Of a stretch of 9,909 nt of DNA, positions 1 through 6,117 are shown in pieces. A model generated the notes under the pieces. It was not told the DNA's origin. It did no database searches and saw only the letters and a list, made by a program, of their open reading frames with translations. Source of the stretch: Spirochaetaceae bacterium (GTDB lineage Bacteria > Spirochaetota > Spirochaetia > SZUA-6 > Fen-1364); contig PMZS01000142.1 in NCBI GenBank assembly GCA_003170115.1, positions 659 through 10,567 on the forward strand, given 5' to 3'. Positions within the stretch are counted from its first letter, which is position 1; every line of letters begins with the position of its first letter. The position numbers and the translations under genes were made by a program.

Positions 1-164
1 AACTGCGTAGGATACAGGAAGAACCTGGAATTCCTGCACTTGAAGACAATACCACCGGGAAGTTCTGAATCCGGTTTGAATTCGAGAACCTTGATATAGA
101 ACTCTTTCGCACGCTTCAAATCGCTTGCGGGTATGGTTGCGCACACTTCGAGCTTGGAAAGCAT
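1..164 (-). CDS. VOC (glyoxalase/bleomycin-resistance fold) family protein, N-terminal part
   Basis: Only the first 54 codons lie in the window; the gene runs off its left edge. The protein opens MLSKLEVCATIPASDLKRAK and continues with an EFYIKVLEF segment and a PGGIVFKC strand. This is the classic first beta-alpha-beta of a VOC half-domain: a strand ending in the PASDLKRAKEFY helix, then a turn and a strand with an aromatic-rich RFFLYPT. Family members include glyoxalase I, dioxygenases and antibiotic-binding proteins. Nothing here chooses among them, because the metal ligands that would decide lie mostly outside the visible part. The ATG at 164 is supported by a strong GGAGGAGGGG purine run four bases upstream on the minus strand. 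The gene is divergent from the metalloprotease-like gene at 289. Family assignment is good; specific function is unknown. Confidence 0.82.
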   Translation of the reverse strand, partial: MLSKLEVCATIPASDLKRAKEFYIKVLEFKPDSELPGGIVFKCRNSRFFLYPTQ

Positions 165-196
165 GCGGCCCCTCCTCCGAAAAATCTGTCTTCTCT

Positions 197-210
197 AAAA
201 TATACCTCTT
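197..210 (-). promoter_or_regulatory. Possible -10 region for the VOC gene
   Basis: Read on the minus strand, this AT-rich patch contains TATATT (fwd 199-204) about 35 bases upstream of the VOC start codon, a sensible position for a -10 element. The only TTGAAA-like -35 hexamer (fwd 230-235) is about 25 bases away, too far for a standard sigma-70 promoter. It may therefore be a weak or activator-dependent promoter, or chance AT richness in a GC-rich region. Confidence 0.25.
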
Positions 211-262
211 GCATGAGGCTTTGGGGGCTTTTCAAGCCGCGCAACATGCGCGAGAGTATCAG

Positions 263-276
263 GGGGAGTACTCCCC
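263..276. promoter_or_regulatory. Perfect 14-bp palindrome GGGGAGTACTCCCC, candidate operator
   Basis: All seven base pairs match. It lies in the 124-bp spacer between two divergent genes and ends 12 bases before the GTG start of the metalloprotease-like gene, abutting its ribosome binding site. A bound dimeric regulator, or the hairpin in RNA, could block initiation of that gene. Two weaker inverted repeats sit just upstream: GGCTT/AAGCC at 226-238 and CGCGC/GCGCG at 238-252. I cannot name a regulator with this site. Confidence 0.45.
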
Positions 277-288
277 GGCGGAGGGGAC

Positions 289-726
289 GTGGCATCAATC
301 GCTGCGGTCATTCGCGCGCCGCGCCACATGTCGGCAATCGTGTCAACGGCGAACGCGAGCGCGGCTCTCGCTCAAAGGCTCACGCAACTTCGGCTCCAGG
401 AAGCGGATGCCGAGGTCCGCGCTCACGAGCACAAACATCTCGCTGCCCTCGGCAAGGGAGTCATCGTCTACGATACCGTCGTCGGACCCGACGGCTCCGT
501 CTACGCCGTGGGCGGCGGGATAGGGGTGGACCTTCAGCCCGTTCCAGGCGATCCCGAGGCGACAATCAGGAAGGCCAGGCTTGCCATCCAGGCGGCGTAC
601 GCCGTCGGAGAGCCTTCGGGTGCTGACATGAAAGTGGCGGCAGAAGCCTATCAGTTGGAGATGGCGGCGCAGCGAGAGCTGGAAAGCGAGCAGGCGGCCG
701 GCGGCGTCCGCGAGTGGTACGCCTGA
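289..726 (+). CDS. Putative metalloprotease, SprA-related (CJM1_0395-like) family
   Basis: The 145-residue protein carries EVRAHEHKHL, a zinc-metalloprotease HExxH motif at residues 46-50 (H46, E47, H50). Next come a YDTVVGPDGSVYAVGGGIGV segment, a VPGDPEATIRKAR segment, and an EPSGADMKVAAEAYQLE helix. This order (Leu-rich lead-in, HExxH, GPDGxxYAVGG, PGDPEAT, EPSxxDxxVA) is what I know of the SprA-related family, whose substrate is uncharacterised. Members usually have a long low-complexity N-terminus; here only about 30 residues precede the domain, and I see no signal peptide. The GTG at 289 is chosen because GGAGG ends four bases before it. The ATG at 328, which would give MSAIVSTANAS, is an alternative without a clear ribosome binding site. 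The C-terminus is Glu-rich. The stop lies 9 bp from that of the convergent lipid kinase, so the 3' ends of the two transcripts probably overlap. Confidence 0.8.
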   Translation: MASIAAVIRAPRHMSAIVSTANASAALAQRLTQLRLQEADAEVRAHEHKHLAALGKGVIVYDTVVGPDGSVYAVGGGIGVDLQPVPGDPEATIRKARLAIQAAYAVGEPSGADMKVAAEAYQLEMAAQRELESEQAAGGVREWYA

Positions 727-735
727 CAAAACAGC

Positions 736-1650
736 CTATGGCTTGGCTTTCGGCATGATTACATGGATGGCCCTGGGGACAAGATGAACTTCCACGGGGG
801 TGTGACCAATCACCTCGCCATCCGCCTGCACCAGCGGGGAACGCCGGAAGGCTTCAATGCGTGCACTCGTCCTGGCCGTCCAGTGGGACAGCCCTGCTGA
901 AGGTCCGCCCGATCGAAGAAACAGGTCCCACACCAGCCTCATGTAATCGCTCAACGTGCGCGCCGTGACAACGTACACCTCGAGTTGGCCGTCACAAAGG
1001 GTTGCAGGAGGGCCTGAGAGAGAGGAAGGCTTCTCCATCAAGGTGGAGTTCGAGATCATCACCTCGCTAGCCCGGATCCAACGTCGCCGACCATCCAGCC
1101 CCAACACATACCGCCGAAGCTGGAAAATGGTCGATTGTTTGACCATCGCAATGAGGTAGGCAAACCGGCCAAAGAGCCTCTTATCCGACGCCCTGGTCGC
1201 ATTCACAGCCTTCGGACTCATTCCCACGCTCACATTGGAAAAGTAGCAGCGCCCGCCCACTTGCAGCGCATCTACCTCGATGATGGCGTGCTCACCGACC
1301 ATCAGTTCCACTGCCTCGTCCAGTTTAAAAGGAATATGCAACGCACGCGCCAGGAAATTGGCAGTACCCAGTGGAAGTATGCCCAACGGAACAGAACCAT
1401 GGACCAAGCCGTTTGCGACGCCGACCAGGGTCCCATCGCCGCCGGCCGAGATCACAAGAGATGCGCCTGCTTCGCACGCCGCACGGCAGATCGCCGCGAC
1501 GTCCTCCTTGCCCGTCGTTTCATATATTTCAAGGGTCCAACGCGGTAGGGTAAAATGACGTACCAACGCCGCGCGAACCTCTTCGGCCTGGTTTTGTTGC
1601 CCGGCCTTGGGATTGAAGACTACAAAAGCTCTTTGACCAGAATTATCCAT
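736..1650 (-). CDS. Diacylglycerol kinase catalytic-domain (YegS/DAGK-like) lipid kinase
   Basis: The 304-residue length fits bacterial lipid kinases of the YegS/BmrU/DgkB group, which transfer ATP phosphate to diacylglycerol or related lipids at the inner face of the membrane. Visible signatures are VVFNPKAG near residues 10-17 (nucleotide-binding strand-loop), ISAGGDGT at 67-74 (the GGDGT signature), and LPLGTANFLAR at 92-102, where most relatives have GTxNDFAR. The C-terminal lobe has CDGQLEVYVV at 219-228 and VQADGEVIG at 274-282, whose acidic residues usually take part in metal and substrate binding. No membrane segment is obvious. The gene starts 42 bp after the histidine kinase stop on the same strand, so co-transcription is likely. 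The ribosome binding site is mediocre: GGGGAAG about 11 bases from ATG. True substrate (diacylglycerol, sphingoid base or phosphatidylglycerol-type lipid) cannot be told. Confidence 0.9.
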   Translation of the reverse strand: MDNSGQRAFVVFNPKAGQQNQAEEVRAALVRHFTLPRWTLEIYETTGKEDVAAICRAACEAGASLVISAGGDGTLVGVANGLVHGSVPLGILPLGTANFLARALHIPFKLDEAVELMVGEHAIIEVDALQVGGRCYFSNVSVGMSPKAVNATRASDKRLFGRFAYLIAMVKQSTIFQLRRYVLGLDGRRRWIRASEVMISNSTLMEKPSSLSGPPATLCDGQLEVYVVTARTLSDYMRLVWDLFLRSGGPSAGLSHWTARTSARIEAFRRSPLVQADGEVIGHTPVEVHLVPRAIHVIMPKAKP

Positions 1651-1692
1651 GTCGTTGCATGCTTCCCCAACTTAAGGAATCAGCGCAGGGCG

Positions 1693-3012
1693 CTATGCGG
1701 ACCGGAGCGGCAGGCTCACGGTGAAGACTGTGTGCCCGGGACGTGATTCCACGTCGATCTCTCCGTTATGTCGATTCACAAGCCGGCGCACGATGTCCAG
1801 CCCGAGGCCGGTTCCCTGCCCGACCGGTTTTGTAGTGAAGAACGGATCGAAGATGCGCGGGAGCACGGCGTTCGGAATTCCGGGCCCGTTATCGGCGATC
1901 CTCACGGCCAGCTTCGCGCCTTTCCGGTCCGCGCTCACCTCCACGCGGCCGCCCGGGGCCACTGCGTCCAGCGCGTTGTCGATCAGGTTCAGCCACACCT
2001 GGTTCAGTTCGCCTCCATAGGCCATGACCGGGGGTATCCCCGGGGTGATGGCGACGGCGACGGTTGCCGATTTCGCCTTCACCTTGGCCCTGAGCATCGT
2101 CAGCGTGTCCGCGAGGCTTTGGCCCACGTTCAGGGGCTGCGCAGCCGTCTCTCGGTCAACCTGCGTGAATCCTTTCACGGCCGCCACGAGCTCGTAGATC
2201 CGCGACCCTGCCGTCTCTATTTCCCTGGCCAGTGACCGCGCGGCGCATCCGTGTGCGACCCAGCGCAGCGCCGCGTCCAGCAGCCCGCCGTGAAGCGCCT
2301 CGGCGAGCCGATCGAGCGCGGGCAGAGTGACCGCGGTCTCTGCCTCGCGCTGGGATCGCGTCAGCTGGGCGGCGCCCAATGCCCGCGACGCCTCCTCCGC
2401 CTCGACCAGCCCCTCCACCAGCGACTTCGCGCTGCGCACAACGGCCGAGGCGGGATTGTTGAGCTCGTGGGCCAGCCCCGCCGCCAGCTTGCCGAGGGAC
2501 TTCATCTTCTCGTCGTGCAGATCGCTGGAAGTGAAGTACCGCGTGCGATCGACCATCACGTGCACCAGGGTTTCCGTGATCTGGGGGCACCGCAGGATCA
2601 TCTCGGGGAAGTGCTCCCGGGGCACCGTCAGTGTTTCCGACGGCGCCTCGGCGAACACGTCGCCTGGAGACACCTTCATCCGGGAGTGGTCGAGCTGGAC
2701 GAGGTTGATGCCGTCGATTGCCACCCCAGTGTCGGCGTAGGCCGTGAGAAGCACCTTGCGCGCGTCCGGGAAGACCTGCCGGGCCTGGACTAGGAACTCC
2801 GTGCCGCTCATCTGTGGCATCCGGGCGTCGACGAGGAACAGCGCCACTGTGGCGTTGCGCTTCTTCAGCTCGCGGACGGCGTCCATCGCCTGCGCTCCGG
2901 AGCCTGCCTTCAGTATCCTGTACTCGGCCGCAAAGTGCTTGCGAAGATCGCGCTCTATGGCGTTCAGGACTTCGGGCTCATCGTCTATTGTCAGAATAGC
3001 CGGCTTCGTCAT
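1693..3012 (-). CDS. Hybrid receiver-histidine kinase with truncated receiver domain
   Basis: The chosen start gives 439 residues. Residues 1-109 are a CheY-like receiver with the acidic pair D10-D11, phosphoacceptor D62 in FLVDARMP, and T90 in VLLTAYAD. It stops at INLVQLDH, just where relatives continue into the KPW lysine region. Residues 110-160 (SRMKVSPGDVFAEAPSETL, then HFPEMI and ITETLVHVM) resemble the end of a cyclic-nucleotide-binding-like sensor module. A HisKA-type helix follows with H182 in GLAHELNNP, then the ATPase: N-box NLIDNALDA (342-350), DNGPGIP (374-380), FDPFFTTK (388-395), GTGLGLDI (400-407). The catalytic core looks intact; the receiver lacks its last strands and Lys. 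The frame stays open upstream to 3534, but that stretch is antisense to the lipoprotein gene and unlike any receiver, so ATG 3012 is used. No transmembrane segment is seen, so it should be cytoplasmic. Likely operon leader of the lipid kinase. Confidence 0.88.
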   Translation of the reverse strand: MTKPAILTIDDEPEVLNAIERDLRKHFAAEYRILKAGSGAQAMDAVRELKKRNATVALFLVDARMPQMSGTEFLVQARQVFPDARKVLLTAYADTGVAIDGINLVQLDHSRMKVSPGDVFAEAPSETLTVPREHFPEMILRCPQITETLVHVMVDRTRYFTSSDLHDEKMKSLGKLAAGLAHELNNPASAVVRSAKSLVEGLVEAEEASRALGAAQLTRSQREAETAVTLPALDRLAEALHGGLLDAALRWVAHGCAARSLAREIETAGSRIYELVAAVKGFTQVDRETAAQPLNVGQSLADTLTMLRAKVKAKSATVAVAITPGIPPVMAYGGELNQVWLNLIDNALDAVAPGGRVEVSADRKGAKLAVRIADNGPGIPNAVLPRIFDPFFTTKPVGQGTGLGLDIVRRLVNRHNGEIDVESRPGHTVFTVSLPLRSA

Positions 3013-3088
3013 TGACAACTTGAATATAGTGTCAGCAACCTTTGAGAAATAGTATATTCCACACACAAAGTGCGAGGGGGAGACTGAC
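3013..3088. promoter_or_regulatory. Shared divergent promoter region, kinase (minus) and lipoprotein (plus)
   Basis: This 76-bp AT-rich stretch separates two divergent start codons and must drive both genes. Plus strand: TATATT (3053-3058) with GTGTCA (3029-3034) at 18-bp spacing is a reasonable sigma-70-like pair; transcription would start near 3065, leaving a short leader with the ribosome binding site. Minus strand: TATATT (fwd 3023-3028) lies only 10 bases before the kinase ATG, which has no Shine-Dalgarno sequence, so that mRNA could be nearly leaderless. Its -35 match is poor. The two candidate polymerase sites overlap, so expression of the pair may be mutually exclusive. Confidence 0.45.
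3075..3083 (+). promoter_or_regulatory. Ribosome binding site of the lipoprotein gene
   Basis: GAGGGGGAGA ends about five bases before ATG 3089 and fixes that start; the signal peptide begins directly at this Met. Confidence 0.7.
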
Positions 3089-5671
3089 ATGAACAAGATC
3101 CTGCGGTGTGTTTTCTGTGTCGCCGCCGCGGCCGTGGCGCTCGCCGGGTGCGCGAGCACAGGCCGGGGGCACGGGCCCGCGGAATCATTCGCTTTCCTGG
3201 CTGCCGCAAATCCGCAGCTGCCGCGCGGTGCAATCGGAGCGATCGATGAGTCGGTGGAACCGAAAGTAATCCAGGTGGTGGTGCCGCCCGGGACGGACAT
3301 GCACGGCCTGGTGGCCACCTTCTCCTTCAGAAAGGAAGCGGTGGTGACGGTGGTCTCCTCGGGCACCCGTGTGGTGCAGAGCAACGGCGTCACTCCAAAT
3401 GATTTCTCCGTGCCGGTGACGTACGCGGTCGAGACTGCCGGTGAGAAGAAGCCCTGGACGTACCGCGTCACGGTGCGGGAGGCGCAGACGAACGCGCCCC
3501 TGTCCGTGCTGGCGGCACCCTCGAGCATGGTCATGAGCCCGGGATTCAGCCCGGCCGTCCACGCCTACACCCTGGACGTTCCGTTTGCGACGACAAAGGT
3601 TCGCATTGAGGCGCGCTCACAAAGCACGGGACTCCGCTCCGTCACCATCGATGGAACGGAGATCGCCGGATCGTCGGCGACGGGTTCGGTGGACTTCCAG
3701 AATGTTCAGGAACGAACCATCACCGTGGCGACCCTGGCGGAAGACGGTGTCGGGCAGGAACAATACACGGTCCTGATCCGGCGCGGACTGCCGGACTCCA
3801 ATGCCTTTCTCGACTCGCTGGATCTGGTGAACGGGCAGATCTCGCCGGTGTTCACTTCTTCTCTCCTCACCTACCAGGCCGTCGTGCCTTTCGAGTCAAC
3901 ACAGCTTCTCCTGAAGGCCCGGCCCCAGAGCAGGGTGTCGACGATCAGCCTCAGCGCCGCCGCCGGGGAAGGGTCAACCGCGGCGGCACCGATCTCCTCA
4001 CGCGGCGACCCCGCGGGATCCGGCGCTCAGATCGGTTTTTCCGGGGGAGACCAGCTCGCGCTGATCATCGGGGTGACGGCCGAGGACGGGAGCCTCCAGC
4101 AGTATTCCCTCTTCGTCGTGCGTGCGCCTCCCGAGCGCAACGCCTTCCTCTCCGGCCTCGCTCTGTTCCTCGGCCCTCAGGCCGGGATCCCGCTCAATCC
4201 GCCCTTCAACCCGGGCAGGTTCTCCTACATGACGGAAATGCCATATGCGACGGCGCGATTCACGGTCAGGGCGACGCCGCAGAGCAGACACTCTTCCGTT
4301 GCTTTCGAGGCTCTCCCCATGCAGTCGAACGCGCGCCCGCAGCTCATTGTCACGGGAGCACCCGGCTCCCAGAACGGCGCCGTGGTGGAGTTTCCCGCCG
4401 CGCAACGGCGGCTGCTTTTTGCCCTGGCCGTCACGGCGCAGGACGGGAGCATCCAGCGAACTATCGTGGAAGTCCGACGGGCGGCGCTGGATGCCAACGC
4501 GGATCTCGGGTCGCTCTCGTTTTCCGTGGGGGCCATGAGTCCAACCTTCTCACCCCGTGCCGCATCGTACTCCCTTGCAATTCCGGGATCCGCGGACAGC
4601 GTAGTTGTCACGGCGGGCGCGGCGAGCCCGCTCGCCGCGGTGGCCGTCGCCGAGCAACCGGGGGTGAAGCCCGCGACGACCCAGGCGCTCACCATCACTG
4701 TCGCCCCGGGCGCGTCTTCCGTGGTCACTTTCGTGGTGACGGCTCAGGACGGCTCGCAGAAGCTGTACCGGATGAGCGTGAGCCGTGAAGCCGCACCCGT
4801 TCCTGCGGCCACACCGGCACCACCCCCACCAGTCGTGACTCCTGCTCCGACGCCAGCTCCGGCCCACGCCGCCGCACTCCCCGCACTCCCCGCGGATACA
4901 GGCACCGACCGAGTCATGGTGGCGGCCAAAAATCTGAAGCTGCAGGCGCGGGAGGCCGCGGCACTCGCGTCGGCGGGAGACCAGGTTTCGGGCGTGGCCC
5001 GCATCACAATCCGCTACTACAGGAGCACTGAAACAATCACTCAATTCTCCACAACCGCGGAAGCGAAGATGGAGGGAGCCGTTCTCTCGATCACCCTCGC
5101 CGCCAGGTCCAACGGTATGACTCTCAAACGCGACCGGCTGGTGGAAGTGGAGACTGCGGTCCGGACGAAGGCCGGAAAGTGGCTCTTCTACACGGAGGCG
5201 CGAATGCCGGATTCCGTTGTCAGCGTTGACGTGCCGTTCCTTCTGTATGGAGACAAGCCATCTTTGAACTTGCCCGCGATCGGAAGCAAGGTCCCGGTTG
5301 CCGGGTATTTCTCGTCTATCCCCCTGGTAAGAGAGCGCGCGGCGGACAAGGAGGACTTCGGCAAAGGCGCACGCGGAGACTACAGCGTGACTGCGACATT
5401 CGCGGATGCGAAGACCGGAGCCGCGTACGGCAGCACCATTGTCACGGTAAAGACGGGGCAGGGACGGGATCGGCTCATCAGCTTCGCAACCCCCGTTCTG
5501 CTGCCGGAGGGTGCAGCGGTGAAATACGTGCTGACCGCGACCGCGAAGAATGGGAAACTCTGGTCAGCCTCGGGAACAACGCAAGCGTGGACGGTGAAAC
5601 CGCAATACCCGGCCGGCTTCCAGCCCGCGCTTGTATTCCTTGCTGACGAACTGGCGCCCCAGGAGAACTGA
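3089..5671 (+). CDS. Large lipoprotein with DUF5018-like and four cadherin-like beta-sandwich domains
   Basis: 860 residues. A lipoprotein signal peptide (NKILRC, hydrophobic Ala/Val stretch, lipobox LAGC with C21) predicts lipid anchoring; Ala at +2 favours the outer membrane by the Lol rule. Residues 33-131 resemble DUF5018 (FAFLAAANPQL, VPPGTDMHGLVATF, WTYRVTVRE). Four tandem cadherin-like beta-sandwich (PF12733-type) units follow at about 136-231, 237-345, 350-464 and 469-566. Each opens with a Leu-rich strand plus PxFxPxxxxY and closes with AxDGxxQxxxxxVxR. Units 2 and 3 share an RPQSR/TPQSR block, suggesting recent duplication. A Pro/Ala linker (570-602) leads to a beta-rich C-terminal region (605-860) that I do not recognise. 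Such stacks usually act as surface spacers or carbohydrate/protein-binding arms. It is divergent from the histidine kinase gene, so it may be a target or sensory partner, but that is inference. Function unknown. Confidence 0.87.
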   Translation: MNKILRCVFCVAAAAVALAGCASTGRGHGPAESFAFLAAANPQLPRGAIGAIDESVEPKVIQVVVPPGTDMHGLVATFSFRKEAVVTVVSSGTRVVQSNGVTPNDFSVPVTYAVETAGEKKPWTYRVTVREAQTNAPLSVLAAPSSMVMSPGFSPAVHAYTLDVPFATTKVRIEARSQSTGLRSVTIDGTEIAGSSATGSVDFQNVQERTITVATLAEDGVGQEQYTVLIRRGLPDSNAFLDSLDLVNGQISPVFTSSLLTYQAVVPFESTQLLLKARPQSRVSTISLSAAAGEGSTAAAPISSRGDPAGSGAQIGFSGGDQLALIIGVTAEDGSLQQYSLFVVRAPPERNAFLSGLALFLGPQAGIPLNPPFNPGRFSYMTEMPYATARFTVRATPQSRHSSVAFEALPMQSNARPQLIVTGAPGSQNGAVVEFPAAQRRLLFALAVTAQDGSIQRTIVEVRRAALDANADLGSLSFSVGAMSPTFSPRAASYSLAIPGSADSVVVTAGAASPLAAVAVAEQPGVKPATTQALTITVAPGASSVVTFVVTAQDGSQKLYRMSVSREAAPVPAATPAPPPPVVTPAPTPAPAHAAALPALPADTGTDRVMVAAKNLKLQAREAAALASAGDQVSGVARITIRYYRSTETITQFSTTAEAKMEGAVLSITLAARSNGMTLKRDRLVEVETAVRTKAGKWLFYTEARMPDSVVSVDVPFLLYGDKPSLNLPAIGSKVPVAGYFSSIPLVRERAADKEDFGKGARGDYSVTATFADAKTGAAYGSTIVTVKTGQGRDRLISFATPVLLPEGAAVKYVLTATAKNGKLWSASGTTQAWTVKPQYPAGFQPALVFLADELAPQEN

Positions 5672-5675
5672 AGGA

Positions 5676-5700
5676 CTTAAGCCTTCCAACTCGGCTTGAG
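5676..5700 (+). terminator. Hairpin after the lipoprotein gene, possible terminator
   Basis: CTTAAGCC (5676-5683) pairs with GGCTTGAG (5693-5700) across a 9-base loop, eight pairs with one G-U, starting four bases after the stop. The following GCAATTCTT is only weakly T-rich, so Rho-independent termination is plausible but not certain. Confidence 0.4.
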
Positions 5701-5773
5701 GCAATTCTTCGGAAACGTCGCCATCAGCTACGGCACTGGCGCACCACAACGCCTTGAGGAGTCGAAGGACAGG

Positions 5774-5790
5774 AGCGTCAGCACGACGCT
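5774..5790 (-). terminator. Short hairpin just past the ABM-like gene
   Basis: AGCGTC and GACGCT pair perfectly around a 5-base loop, starting six bases beyond the TAG of the minus-strand gene. There is no T-run after it, so it is a weak terminator candidate or an mRNA 3'-end stabiliser. Confidence 0.3.
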
Positions 5791-5796
5791 GAGCAG

Positions 5797-6117
5797 CTAT
5801 TTGCCGGGGCGAAGCGGCTCGCGGAACATGGGCAAAGGTGACGGCCCCCAGAGTTCAGATCTGAGGTTTGTTGCGTACACACGCATTTCTGCCTCCATCT
5901 GCTGCCAGGGGCCTTCGATGAACTTCGCCCAGTCTGCCATCGATTGCCAGACCGTGGTCGTTCGTACCTGCGCTCGCGCCATGAAACCTCGATGTGCGCG
6001 GAACTCGATGAGGCCAGGGGCCTTCAGCGTTGCTTCAGTAGCTTTCTTGGCCCACAGTGCGTAAGCCTGTAACTCGACATTCGGCAACAGGTCATATGTT
6101 ACAGTTCCTTCTACCAT
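5797..6117 (-). CDS. Antibiotic biosynthesis monooxygenase (ABM)-like dimeric alpha/beta-barrel protein
   Basis: 106 residues. The layout is a first strand (MVEGTVTYDLL), a helix (LQAYALWAKKATEATLKAPG), a strand with GLIEFRAHRGF, a strand with VRTTTVWQS, and a helix (MADWAKFIEGPWQQMEAEM). This beta-alpha-beta-beta-alpha order, with a PGxxxFRAxRG turn and a VWxSxxDWxxF block, is typical of ABM-type ferredoxin-like folds (PF03992 class). These work as dimers and range from quinone or haem monooxygenases to proteins with no known reaction; no cofactor is needed in many, so sequence does not show a substrate. The start is well fixed: AGGAGGT lies seven bases before ATG. The gene stands alone, with more than 320 bp upstream to the next gene. 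Fold is fairly sure, activity is not. Confidence 0.72.
   Translation of the reverse strand: MVEGTVTYDLLPNVELQAYALWAKKATEATLKAPGLIEFRAHRGFMARAQVRTTTVWQSMADWAKFIEGPWQQMEAEMRVYATNLRSELWGPSPLPMFREPLRPGK

Noticed and set aside
731..745. AGCC-tat-GGCT mini-hairpin between the convergent genes as a bidirectional terminator
   Set aside because: Only four base pairs, partly inside the kinase coding sequence, and no T-run.
1135..1548. Plus-strand frames opposite the lipid kinase
   Set aside because: The minus strand carries all lipid kinase signatures; the plus-strand translations have no recognisable features.
3013..3534. N-terminal extension of the histidine kinase frame up to an ATG at 3534
   Set aside because: The extra 174 codons are antisense to the start of the lipoprotein gene, show no domain, and precede a normal receiver start at 3012.
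4225..5044. Long minus-strand open frames opposite the lipoprotein gene
   Set aside because: They are overlaps of a GC-rich coding strand, with Arg/Gly/Ala-rich translations and no family features, while the plus strand has a full domain architecture.
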